DNA of 64,000 bases. Source: JAHFTY01 sp964584785 (lineage in GTDB: Bacteria; Acidobacteriota; Terriglobia; 20CM-2-55-15). Shown in pieces: positions 25,526 through 33,188 of this stretch; position 1 is the first letter of the stretch; every line of letters starts with the position of its first letter. The stretch is taken from the NCBI GenBank assembly GCA_964584785.1, contig CAZPBY010000015.1:57027-121026 (forward strand), read 5' to 3'. Position numbers and translations under genes: made by a program. The notes under the pieces are model-generated. The model searched no databases. It saw only the letters and a list, made by a program, of their open reading frames with translations, and was not told where the DNA came from.

Positions 25526-25904
25526 ATATGCGTATGAAAATGAAAATGGTCGCTACGGTTCCGATTGTTTGACCCGACACTTTCGGAAAACCTCAAGACG
25601 TTGCCCGTCTCAAAGCAGCGGCTGGAAGGCGCTACCGGTTCCCGGATTTTTCTTCCGGGAACACCGACCGTCGATTTTGATTTCTTCGATCGGCTCCAGC
25701 TTCCTAACCGACGAACAAAGCTATTAACCCCGTCCGTCGCATCTACCGGTGTTCAAACTTTCGTAAACCACAACGACCGTGTGCAACATTACGCTTCAGT
25801 GAACGAAGCGTCAATCCGCTATTTTTTGTTTTCCACAGGAATTTTCGAGTCTGTGAATATTGAGCCCTCGGGCGACGTACCCAGCAATATGGTAATATGG
25901 GTCG
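25526..25904. other. Intergenic stretch upstream of vapBC
   Basis: About 380 nt without a convincing gene. It contains a hairpin with 8-bp arms (GTTCCCGG/CCGGGAAC, 25638-25662) and a TTG-started open frame that runs into vapB but has no recognisable protein character. A -10-like TAATAT at 25893-25898, 6 nt before the vapB ATG and inside a direct repeat AATATGG/TAATATGG, is probably the toxin-antitoxin promoter/operator. Confidence 0.5.
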
Positions 25905-26144
25905 ATGAAGACCACATTGGATCTGCCCGATGAACTTCTCATTCAGGCCAAGAAAGCGGCTGCGGAACAAAGGCGAACCCTGCGGGCTCTTGTCGAGGAG
26001 GGCCTGCGCATGGTCCTGCGCGATCCGCGGGCAAAGGCCGGAACAAAGAGAGTCCGGCTGATTACCGTCAAGGGTGGATTGCCGCCCGACCTCGATCTGT
26101 CCAATCGAGAAAAAATGTACGACTGGATAAAGAACGGCAAATGA
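25905..26144 (+). CDS. vapB: VapB-type ribbon-helix-helix antitoxin
   Basis: A 79-residue protein beginning MKTTLDLPDELLIQAKKAA, the usual start of ribbon-helix-helix (DUF2191-like) antitoxins, with a C-terminal tail (LSNREKMYDWIKNGK) expected to wrap the toxin. It overlaps the PIN toxin gene by 4 nt. The DNA-binding N-terminus normally represses the promoter together with the toxin. No Shine-Dalgarno sequence precedes the ATG, which stands 6 nt after a TAATAT box, so translation may be leaderless. Confidence 0.85.
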   Translation: MKTTLDLPDELLIQAKKAAAEQRRTLRALVEEGLRMVLRDPRAKAGTKRVRLITVKGGLPPDLDLSNREKMYDWIKNGK

Positions 26145-26596
26145 TTGCGCTCGACACCAGCCTTCTGATCTACGCGCATCGTGAGGGTTCACGCGAACAC
26201 GAGCACGCCCGTACAACCATCCTGGCCGCGCTGGATGATCCGCAAGGATGGGGGATTTGTCTGCCATCCGTGAGCGAGTTCTGGAGCAGCGTGACGAATC
26301 CGAAGATTCCCGGCGGTCCTTCATCGGCGAAGGTCGTCACGCACTTCTTTCACTACCTGATCAGCGAAGGGAATGGCGCAATCTGGACACCCGGCCCCGG
26401 GTTCGGTCAACGGCTGATGCGATGGGCTTCGCTGTTGAAAGTTCGCGGCAAACGAATCTTCGATCTGCAAATCGCCGCTCTGGCCTTGGAGCACGGCGCC
26501 CGCGAAATCTGGACCTACGACGCCGCATTCGTATCGGTTCCCGGCTTGAAGGTTCGCTTGCTGACGCAACCACGCGGAACGCCTCACCGACGGTAG
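26141..26596 (+). CDS. vapC: VapC-type PIN-domain ribonuclease toxin
   Basis: This 151-residue PIN protein keeps the acidic active-site residues Asp5 (IALDTSLL), Glu46 (PSVSEFW), Asp108 (RIFDLQIAALA) and Asp127 (TYDAAF), which bind the metal for RNA cleavage; many VapC toxins cut tRNA or rRNA. Length is normal for the family. Start overlaps the antitoxin stop (ATGA), the classic arrangement. It looks intact, in contrast to the relic module near 39.8 kb. Confidence 0.88.
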   Translation: MIALDTSLLIYAHREGSREHEHARTTILAALDDPQGWGICLPSVSEFWSSVTNPKIPGGPSSAKVVTHFFHYLISEGNGAIWTPGPGFGQRLMRWASLLKVRGKRIFDLQIAALALEHGAREIWTYDAAFVSVPGLKVRLLTQPRGTPHRR

Positions 26597-26602
26597 CTTG
26601 AG

Positions 26603-27553
26603 TCAGCCGGACAGGAATTCCGCACTCGACGAGGCGCCGGCACGACCTTGCGTTCGTTCGAGCGCGCGCCGATCCCATCGCGCAAGGTTTGCTCCCGAAG
26701 CGTAAGCGCTCTCGCAAAAGTCCAGAATGTCCTGTGCCGGCGAATCCGAAACACGCACGTCGTCGTACTTGAGAATGAATTCGCCGAACTGAGCATCCCA
26801 ATGCGCGGCTGACGGACGAATCGTCTCGGCCGAGAGGCCTTCCGGCGTGGGCGCCGTGTACCCATAGAAAGCCGCGTGTTTGAAACGGCGATCTCCAGGC
26901 CAGAAGCCGCAGCTGCTCACTTCGTGAGAGTACGCCTCCCGGGTGATCGGATCCGCCTGTGCCGATTGCGGAGCAAGCCTGCCTGAAAAGCGCGTTACTG
27001 CAAGGTCGAACGAGCCCCAGAAAAAATGGACGGGACTGCACTTTCCAACGAACGACGTTCGAAACAGTTTCAGTATTCGGTCGCATTGAACAAGGATCCG
27101 GTGGAATCGCTCGACGCAGTCCTTGTCGTACGACGCGTGGTGCTGATCTACATCGAACGGCGTCGTATCGTCGAATTCGGCGGGAACGCGATGAATCCGA
27201 ACCTCGACCCCGAGAGACTGAAGCACGGACATGTATTCCCGGTAGAAATCCGCGACGGGCCGTGCATACATCGGAACCGTTCGATCGCGGCCGTCACTCG
27301 TGCGGAAAACAACGCGGTGCGTGACAAAATCGAACTCGACGTCGAATGTTTTGTCTCGATAGGGAATCGGCGATGTCGAAAGGCCGGCCGGAGTGACGTA
27401 GAGCACAACGTTCCAGAAATGGTTCGCCGGCGGCGTCAACGCCATTCGAGTTTTGCCGACGATCTGCGTCCACATGTGCAGTGTGTCGCGCGTCGCCTCC
27501 CATTCCGAATACGACAGCGCGGGCCAGTCACCCGAAGTTAAGGACGAGTTCAT
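26603..27553 (-). CDS. DUF5996-family protein
   Basis: A 316-residue protein with the DUF5996 hallmarks: WPALSYSEWEATRDTLHMWTQIVGK at the N-terminus (residues 9-33), HFWNVVLYVTPAGLSTSPIPY, SPVHFFWGSFDLAVTRFSGR, and a C-terminal HAAFYGYTAPTPEG segment. The function of the family is unknown. The ATG at 27553 lies 26 nt inside the end of the upstream UBP-finger gene, so the two genes are probably translated together. It is convergent with vapC, with 6 nt between the genes. Confidence 0.8.
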   Translation of the reverse strand: MNSSLTSGDWPALSYSEWEATRDTLHMWTQIVGKTRMALTPPANHFWNVVLYVTPAGLSTSPIPYRDKTFDVEFDFVTHRVVFRTSDGRDRTVPMYARPVADFYREYMSVLQSLGVEVRIHRVPAEFDDTTPFDVDQHHASYDKDCVERFHRILVQCDRILKLFRTSFVGKCSPVHFFWGSFDLAVTRFSGRLAPQSAQADPITREAYSHEVSSCGFWPGDRRFKHAAFYGYTAPTPEGLSAETIRPSAAHWDAQFGEFILKYDDVRVSDSPAQDILDFCESAYASGANLARWDRRALERTQGRAGASSSAEFLSG

Positions 27554-27791
27554 CGACGTAGCACCAGCCCCAGTCTTCACCCGGTTCAAACGACCTGATG
27601 ATCGGGTGTTTCGCGGAGTGAAAATGTTTGGTTGCGTGTTTATTCTTGGACGAATCGCAGCAGCCGACGTGTCCGCACGTCATGCATAGCCGAAGGTGAA
27701 CCCACGCGTCGCCCATCTGCAGACACTCCTCGCATCCGCGCGTCTTGGGTTTGACGTTCTTGATCTCAGCGGTGTGCGTGCACTTCTTCAT
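27528..27791 (-). CDS. Small UBP-type zinc-finger protein
   Basis: An 87-residue protein that is almost entirely one zinc-finger domain of the ubiquitin-hydrolase (UBP/BUZ) type: KKCTHTAEI, CEECLQMGDAWVHLRLC, CGHVGCCDSS, KHFHSAKHPI, WGWCYVDE. Eukaryotic versions bind the free C-terminus of ubiquitin; bacterial stand-alone versions have no established role. It is transcribed ahead of the DUF5996 gene and overlaps it. Divergent from the GNAT gene by 65 nt. Confidence 0.85.
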   Translation of the reverse strand: MKKCTHTAEIKNVKPKTRGCEECLQMGDAWVHLRLCMTCGHVGCCDSSKNKHATKHFHSAKHPIIRSFEPGEDWGWCYVDELVLNFG

Positions 27792-27856
27792 AAACGATAT
27801 ATCTAATCACAGGATTCCCGTTGTGGGCGTACAGAATTCGCGTCATTCTTTCGGCT

Positions 27857-28348
27857 ATGGAACTTCAGATCGACGCTCTCACCGCTGACGACTGGGAACA
27901 GGTGCGCGCCATTTATCTCGACGGCATCGCCACGGGTCAGGCCACTTTCGAAACGGATGCTCCTTCATGGAATGAATGGAACGCCGCGCATCTCGAAGTG
28001 TGCCGGCTGGCAGGGCGCGCCGGCGGCCGGCTCATCGGCTGGGCTGCCCTCACACCGGTATCACGGCGCAAATGCTACGCCGGAGTTGCGGAAGTCAGCG
28101 TGTACGTTCACTCCAGCTATCGTGGAGGCGGCGCCGGCCGGGCCATCCTTCAGGCGCTCATCGCGGATTCCGAACGCCATGGCATCTGGACTCTCCAGGG
28201 AAGCACTTTTCTTGAAAATGCCGCCAGCCTCCGGCTGCAAGAGAGCTGCGGCTTCCGCATCGTCGGCCGCCGCGAGCGGATCGCCCGCCATAATAGTGTC
28301 TGGCGCGACACGGTCATCACCGAACGCCGCAGTACCATCGTCGTCTGA
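27857..28348 (+). CDS. GNAT N-acetyltransferase (phosphinothricin-acetyltransferase-like)
   Basis: A 163-residue acetyl-CoA-dependent N-acetyltransferase. Motif A is VYVHSSYRGGGAGRAILQAL (acetyl-CoA pyrophosphate loop RGGGAG), preceded by a beta strand with GWAALTPVSRRKCYAGVAEV typical of the Pat/MnaT subgroup, and followed by LENAASLRLQESCGFRIVGRR. This subgroup acetylates phosphinothricin, methionine sulfoximine or related amino-acid analogues. The ATG at 27857 is chosen because the domain begins there. It is followed by the best REP-like palindrome. Confidence 0.85.
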   Translation: MELQIDALTADDWEQVRAIYLDGIATGQATFETDAPSWNEWNAAHLEVCRLAGRAGGRLIGWAALTPVSRRKCYAGVAEVSVYVHSSYRGGGAGRAILQALIADSERHGIWTLQGSTFLENAASLRLQESCGFRIVGRRERIARHNSVWRDTVITERRSTIVV

Positions 28349-28360
28349 GCGTAACGTGTC

Positions 28361-28446
28361 AGCACGAAGCCCGTCGCTGCGCTCCGGGTTCCGTCAGTGT
28401 TCGCCGAAAGGTTCGGAACCCGAAGCGCAGCGACGGGCTTCGTGCT
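28361..28446. repeat. REP-like palindrome, best copy B
   Basis: Arms 28361-28393 and 28414-28446 match as reverse complements at 32 of 33 positions around a 20-nt loop. Core: CCCGTCGCTGCGCTCCGGG. It sits between convergent stops (GNAT at 28348, TtcA-like at 28456) and may act as a two-way terminator. Related elements occur at 25444-25525, 30358-30389 and 37969-38049. Confidence 0.85.
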
Positions 28447-28455
28447 GTAACCTTG

Positions 28456-29241
28456 CTATTCGACTTCGATTTCTACCGGGATGTTTTGCGGATCGAAATC
28501 GCGCAGCGATTGATCGAACAAGGTGTAAGGATTCACGTTCGCGAGAGCGGCCGTCATCGATGAAGAAATCCCGACATGACGGGATCTCATGTCATCGAGG
28601 AAGGCGCGGATTTCCTTTCGAATACTTTCCTTCTCGCTGCAAACGCAGCCGATCGCGAGGAAACCCTGAGCCCGCGCATATTCCGTCGACAGGTCTTCGC
28701 TGACATACACCAGCGGGCGGATCAGCCGGAGCTTGCCTTTGCGGGACTCCGCCACAGGCGGCAACGACGCGATGCGTCCATTGAAGAGAATGTTCCGGAG
28801 GAGCGACTCGGCGCAATCATCGGCGGTGTGGCCGAGTGCAAGCACGTGGCAGCCGAGTTCCGAGGCGATATTGTAAAGGTGATAGCGGCGATGCCGGCTG
28901 CAGACGTCGCAGCCATGAGGGATGCCGTTGGCGATGAGATCCAGTGTTGCGGAATCCTCGCGAACGACCCAATCTACACTCAGGTTCCCGATTCTTTCGG
29001 CAAGAGCGGCGATGGGAAGTTTGAATTTGCCCTGCTCGAGCGTGACCGCCACAAGCTCGTACGGAAAAGGCACGCGCTTCCGGTACGCGACCATGGCGTG
29101 CAGCAACGACAGGCTGTCCTTTCCGCCGGAAACACCGACCGCAACCCTGTCGCCCGGCCTCAGCATGGAGAACCGGCCCATTGCACGTCCCATCAAATCG
29201 AGCAGCTTGTTCTCGATGCTCACGCCATCATGATACGGCAT
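28456..29241 (-). CDS. ttcA: TtcA-like tRNA 2-thiocytidine synthase (PP-loop ATPase)
   Basis: This 261-residue protein has the PP-loop SGGKDS at residues 38-43, the cysteine pair CDVC at 111-114 and a further cysteine near IGCVCSEK (199/201). These are the three-cysteine iron-sulfur pattern of TtcA, which thiolates cytidine-32 of tRNA. The ATG at 29241 overlaps the ligase stop by 14 nt; a GTG at 29223 is an alternative and no strong ribosome-binding site favours either. It is the last gene of the oxalate-like operon, though a functional link is not obvious. Other PP-loop tRNA enzymes are possible but fit the cysteine layout less well. Confidence 0.82.
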   Translation of the reverse strand: MPYHDGVSIENKLLDLMGRAMGRFSMLRPGDRVAVGVSGGKDSLSLLHAMVAYRKRVPFPYELVAVTLEQGKFKLPIAALAERIGNLSVDWVVREDSATLDLIANGIPHGCDVCSRHRRYHLYNIASELGCHVLALGHTADDCAESLLRNILFNGRIASLPPVAESRKGKLRLIRPLVYVSEDLSTEYARAQGFLAIGCVCSEKESIRKEIRAFLDDMRSRHVGISSSMTAALANVNPYTLFDQSLRDFDPQNIPVEIEVE

Positions 29242-30835
29242 TCACGCCGAACTCGCGCCGGCGCAGTTCCGTACGGCGGATCTTTCCGGTGCTGGTCTTG
29301 GGAAGTTCCGCGACGAACTCGATCTTTCGCGGGCACTTGTATGAGGCAAGTTCGCACTGCACCTTCCGTTGCATTTCCGTCTTAAGCTCGTCGGAATCAT
29401 TAAAGCCCTGACGAAGGACAACGAAAGCTTTTGGAATCATGCCGCGAAGTTCGTCCGGCGACGCCACTACCGCGACTTCCGCCACGGCAGGGTGCTCCAG
29501 CAACACGCCTTCAATCTCAGGTCCGGCGATGTTGATGCCACCGCTGATGATCAAGTCATCGTTGCGGCATTGGTAGTGGAAGAAGCCGTCCGCGTCGCGG
29601 ACGTAAATGTCTCCCGGAATATTCCACCCATCACGTACGTACTGTCGCTGACGATCCGGCAAGTCGAAATAACGGCAGCCTGTGGGGCCGCGAACGGCAA
29701 GCAGGCCGGACTGCCCGTCCGGAACAGGTTTCAAGCTCGCCTCGTCGACCACCATGGCTTCATAGCCTGGTATGACCTCGCCCGTCGTACCCGGCCGCGA
29801 CCGTCCGGGCCGGTTCGATATGAACATGTGCAGCGTTTCGGTCGCTCCGATTCCGTCGAGTACTTCCACTCCAGTCGCTCGGAGCCACGCCCTGTAGACG
29901 TTCGCAGGCAGCGTCTCGCCCGCACTGATCGCACATCGAAGCGACGACACAGACGCGCGAAGCTCAGGGCAGTTCTTCATCATCATTCGAAGGCTTGTCG
30001 GCGCGCAGAACGCGATGGTGACCTGATGCCGGCGGATGGTCTCCGCGAGTGCTTCGGGCGTGAACTTGTCCAGCAGGACGGTGGACGCACCAAAGCGAAA
30101 CGGAAACAGCAGCAGCCCGCCCAGACCGTAAACAAAGGCCATCGTTGGATGTCCACCGAACCGATCGGCAGAAGTTGGCTTCAACACGTACCGTGCGTAG
30201 GAATCACACACCGCGAGGATGTCGCGATGCGAATGCATGCATCCTTTTGGAGTTCCCGTACTGCCGGAGGTGTACGCCACTATCGCAAGCGACTCGCGCG
30301 CCGTTCTTACCAGATCAGTCGAAAAGCTCGGGCGGACTGTCGGCGTCGCAACCAGGTTCAGAACCCGGAGCGAAGCGACGGGCTCCGTGACAGATCTTGA
30401 ACCCCGGATCTTCTCAACTTCATCCCAAAGATCGGGTTCGGAAATCAGCAACTTCGGCTTCGCGCTGTCCAAAATTACGTTCAACTCGCGAGCCTTGATC
30501 GCAGGCGCCGTCGCGACCGCGACAGCGCCGATCCGCACAACCGCCAACCAGGTCGTAATGAAGTGTGGCCGATTGAAAAGTCGGAGTACGACTCGATCGC
30601 CCGGCTCGACACCATCGCTTCGCAACATCGACGCGAGGCGCTGAACCTCTTCCAACACCTGCGAATACGTGAGTACGGAGTCGTTGAAATAAATGGCAGG
30701 TGCGCCCCCGCGGCCTTCCGCGACGTTCTTGTCCAGAAGCTCGGCAGAAGCGTTCAACGATTCGGGATACTCCAACTCTGGAAGTTCGTAGAGGCGGTCG
30801 GGCCAAAGCTCACGCGGTGGATAGGCGAGCGTCAT
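29228..30835 (-). CDS. AMP-forming acyl-CoA ligase, benzoate/2-aminobenzoate-CoA-ligase-like
   Basis: A 535-residue ANL-superfamily enzyme that adenylates a carboxylic acid and joins it to CoA. Signature motifs are YTSGSTGTPKG (P-loop), DGIGATE (A5), a hinge region YVRDGWNIPGDIYVRDADG and the A10 lysine in LPKTSTGKIRRTEL. Overall layout is nearest to benzoate/aminobenzoate-CoA ligases, but the substrate is uncertain. Given the frc- and oxlT-like neighbours, a small dicarboxylic acid such as oxalate is conceivable. Residues about 148-161 are encoded by half of a REP-like palindrome, in a linker ahead of the P-loop. It overlaps the next gene. Confidence 0.87.
   Translation of the reverse strand: MTLAYPPRELWPDRLYELPELEYPESLNASAELLDKNVAEGRGGAPAIYFNDSVLTYSQVLEEVQRLASMLRSDGVEPGDRVVLRLFNRPHFITTWLAVVRIGAVAVATAPAIKARELNVILDSAKPKLLISEPDLWDEVEKIRGSRSVTEPVASLRVLNLVATPTVRPSFSTDLVRTARESLAIVAYTSGSTGTPKGCMHSHRDILAVCDSYARYVLKPTSADRFGGHPTMAFVYGLGGLLLFPFRFGASTVLLDKFTPEALAETIRRHQVTIAFCAPTSLRMMMKNCPELRASVSSLRCAISAGETLPANVYRAWLRATGVEVLDGIGATETLHMFISNRPGRSRPGTTGEVIPGYEAMVVDEASLKPVPDGQSGLLAVRGPTGCRYFDLPDRQRQYVRDGWNIPGDIYVRDADGFFHYQCRNDDLIISGGINIAGPEIEGVLLEHPAVAEVAVVASPDELRGMIPKAFVVLRQGFNDSDELKTEMQRKVQCELASYKCPRKIEFVAELPKTSTGKIRRTELRRREFGVNAVS
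30358..30389. repeat. REP-like half element D inside a reading frame
   Basis: The sequence AACCCGGAGCGAAGCGACGG and the following GGCTCCGTG match the right arm of copies B and C. There is no left arm. Read on the minus strand in frame it encodes TEPVASLRVLN within the acyl-CoA ligase, without breaking the gene. Confidence 0.65.
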
Positions 30836-30849
30836 GGGTATCCCGCTTT

Positions 30850-32100
30850 TTAAACCTTTGCTGTTTCAGAAATCCCGCGTACAGCCCGAGCCGTGCTTCT
30901 TGAAGGCATTGACTGAGCGCGAAGGACCAGCGCCAGCACACTCGCGAGAAAGGCCATGCCCGCGCAAAAATAGAAAACCACGTTCCAGCTTTGATATCGC
31001 AGATAGACACCTGCTGCAAAACCCGCGATGATGGCCGCGGCGCCTTTGGCGCTGTACAGCACTCCGTAGTTGGAGGTTGCGAACGTACTGCCGAAGTAGT
31101 CGCCCGAGGTTGACGGGAACAGAGAGAACACCTCGCCCCATGTCAGGAAAGCCAGGACAATCGTCAGGGTGAAGAGGTTTCCCGACGCGGTTCCAAACGC
31201 CACGACCGCGATCAGTAACAGACCCTGCAGAAAAAAAACGGCAGCCATCGCAATCTCGCGGCCTGTCTTGTCCGACACCCAACCCCAGCCGATACGGCTT
31301 ACCGCATTCGCAATGGGATTCAACGTCAGCGTGAGCGTCACGACGGCCGGAGCAATCTTCCAGATCTTGCCGAGCGGGCTCACTTGAGCGGTCAGAACGA
31401 GACCGCCGGTAGCAATCGCGACAAACATCACGTAAAGCAGATAGAAGTGCGGCGTCCGCAGCATCTCCGCCGTCGTGAAATGTTCCGAGTTACGTCGCGC
31501 ATTGGTTTTCACAGCGGCGCTCGCAGCCGGCGGCGAGAAACTTCGATCCGGGTGACGCAGGAACTGCGCGGCAACGGCGATAACCAACCCCTGAAAGACG
31601 CCCGTGTACAGGAACGCTTCTCGATAGCTCTGTTGTTTGATGAGGCTCGTGATGATCGGGATGAACAACGCCGTGCCGCCGCCGAAACCCGCAGCAATGA
31701 CTCCTGATGCAAATCCACGCCGCGTCGGAAACCATTTCAGCGCCGATCCAATGCAGCCGCTGTAAACCATCGCTGCGCCGATTCCCGCGACGACGTATGC
31801 GATATAAAGTTGCGGCAGACTCGAAACATACCCCATGGCCGCCCAGCCCGCGCCGCAAAGAATGCCTGCCGCCGTGATGCACCGTCGCGGTCCAAGGCGA
31901 TCGATGGTCCAGCCGACAAGAGGCTGCACCCACGTTTGGAACAGCACGAACAGACTGAACGCCCATTGCACGTCCGGCAGACTCCACGGATTGGCCTGCT
32001 GAATCGGCCCGACAAACAGCGTCCATGCGTATTGCAGGTTGGCGATCATGATCATGGAGATCAATGACGCGATGAGCTGAAACCAAGGGTTCAGAATCAA
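30850..32100 (-). CDS. MFS transporter, OxlT (oxalate/formate antiporter)-like
   Basis: A 416-residue, 12-helix major facilitator protein. The N-terminus (NPWFQLIASLISMIMIANLQYAWTLFVGP in pattern) and the LYSAKGAAAIIAG segment, which places a lysine where OxlT has its oxalate-binding Lys355, match the oxalate:formate antiporter family; an arginine in AVSRIGWGWVSDK may correspond to the other charged substrate residue. With the formyl-CoA transferase gene two positions upstream, oxalate or another small organic anion is the likely cargo. It lies 8 nt after the reductase gene and 14 nt before the ligase gene. Confidence 0.82.
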   Translation of the reverse strand: MILNPWFQLIASLISMIMIANLQYAWTLFVGPIQQANPWSLPDVQWAFSLFVLFQTWVQPLVGWTIDRLGPRRCITAAGILCGAGWAAMGYVSSLPQLYIAYVVAGIGAAMVYSGCIGSALKWFPTRRGFASGVIAAGFGGGTALFIPIITSLIKQQSYREAFLYTGVFQGLVIAVAAQFLRHPDRSFSPPAASAAVKTNARRNSEHFTTAEMLRTPHFYLLYVMFVAIATGGLVLTAQVSPLGKIWKIAPAVVTLTLTLNPIANAVSRIGWGWVSDKTGREIAMAAVFFLQGLLLIAVVAFGTASGNLFTLTIVLAFLTWGEVFSLFPSTSGDYFGSTFATSNYGVLYSAKGAAAIIAGFAAGVYLRYQSWNVVFYFCAGMAFLASVLALVLRAQSMPSRSTARAVRGISETAKV

Positions 32101-32108
32101 GGATCCTC

Positions 32109-33179
32109 CTATACCATTTCGGCTTTAGCGCGATTCTTCCTCAGCCGGGCATCGACAAGGGCGACGATCTCGTCGAGCGTATCGGACCGCAATCCCTGCT
32201 GACCTGCGATTCGTCGGACGAGACAATCCACGCGTTCAATATGCTCGGCCCCTCCAAACAGCGCGCGGGCCGCGGAAGAAGGTTTGCCGAGACCTTCGGC
32301 CGCCTTGGCGTATTTGTCAAAAGGCACCATGTCGGCGTCGTCCGCGCCGAGCCGTGTGCAAAGCTTCCAGACCCAGTCGTAGATCTCTCGCGACCGGTCG
32401 ACGTTCGCGTGGACGGCATCTTTGATCGGGATCATTTCGTCCGGACGAATGCATCGATAATTACCGGCCACCAGCATCGGCCACTTCGCAAGCGGCACAA
32501 AAATGGAATCGTGGACCTTGAGCTTCACGGGAATCTCGACAGGACCGTCGCCGGCATCGAATCGTGCCGCCTCGATGTCGTTTTCCAGATTGCGAAGGAT
32601 TGCAGTGCTCGACTCCGCGTCGAACCGGGCCGCCTTGAAATTGGTCGGCAGACCCACCTGAAGAACGTTCTTCGGCTGTTCGGGCGGCCGAAATGCTTGC
32701 GGATCCGGACTGGCCAGCGTGGTCAGGGCCGGATCAAATCCATCCCAAACTCCAGGATCGGCATAGCAGCCGACGACCGCTTCAGTGGAGAGTCCTGGAA
32801 TTCGCTTGAGGTAGGGCAAGGGCGGCATGTTCATGATCGCCAGGCAAGGAACGCGCGACGCCGCAATCCGAGGCATCAATTCGCGAACGCCTTCGGAACC
32901 GTACTGCGCCTCCTGCATACCCAACACGATCAGATTGAACTTGCCCGGATCGGTCTCGGCGGGTGCGCTCGCGGAAAGCTCGCCAGACAGTTTTTTCGAT
33001 CGCACGTCAAGCAGCGATTCGCGGCCGCGAATCGGAAACCGCACGATCGTTCCTTCACGATTGATCAGGTCCGCCGTGGCCCTGGTACACACCAAACAAA
33101 CGCTGTGACCGGCCAGCAACAGCTTCGTGCTGAACAACGAACCGTAGGAGGCGCCGAGAATCAATACCCTGTACTTCAC
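32109..33179 (-). CDS. ApbA/PanE-family (ketopantoate-reductase-like) oxidoreductase
   Basis: This 356-residue protein has an N-terminal Rossmann fold (YRVLILGASYGSLFSTKLLL, ending its first helix as in PanE) and a helical C-terminal half. The dinucleotide loop is GASYGS rather than the common GxGxxG, and the protein is about 50 residues longer than PanE itself. It therefore probably reduces a different 2-keto acid. Position between frc-like and oxlT-like genes, with gaps of 9 and 8 nt, makes a role in the same acid pathway plausible. Substrate unknown. Confidence 0.7.
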   Translation of the reverse strand: MKYRVLILGASYGSLFSTKLLLAGHSVCLVCTRATADLINREGTIVRFPIRGRESLLDVRSKKLSGELSASAPAETDPGKFNLIVLGMQEAQYGSEGVRELMPRIAASRVPCLAIMNMPPLPYLKRIPGLSTEAVVGCYADPGVWDGFDPALTTLASPDPQAFRPPEQPKNVLQVGLPTNFKAARFDAESSTAILRNLENDIEAARFDAGDGPVEIPVKLKVHDSIFVPLAKWPMLVAGNYRCIRPDEMIPIKDAVHANVDRSREIYDWVWKLCTRLGADDADMVPFDKYAKAAEGLGKPSSAARALFGGAEHIERVDCLVRRIAGQQGLRSDTLDEIVALVDARLRKNRAKAEMV

Positions 33180-33188
33180 GCTGGTGCC

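Noticed and set aside
25638..25662. Hairpin as a transcription terminator
   Set aside because: The 8-bp stem is not followed by a T-run, and no gene end lies close upstream.
25565..25933. A 122-codon frame upstream of vapB
   Set aside because: TTG start, no ribosome-binding site, no motif, and it runs into the vapB coding start and promoter.
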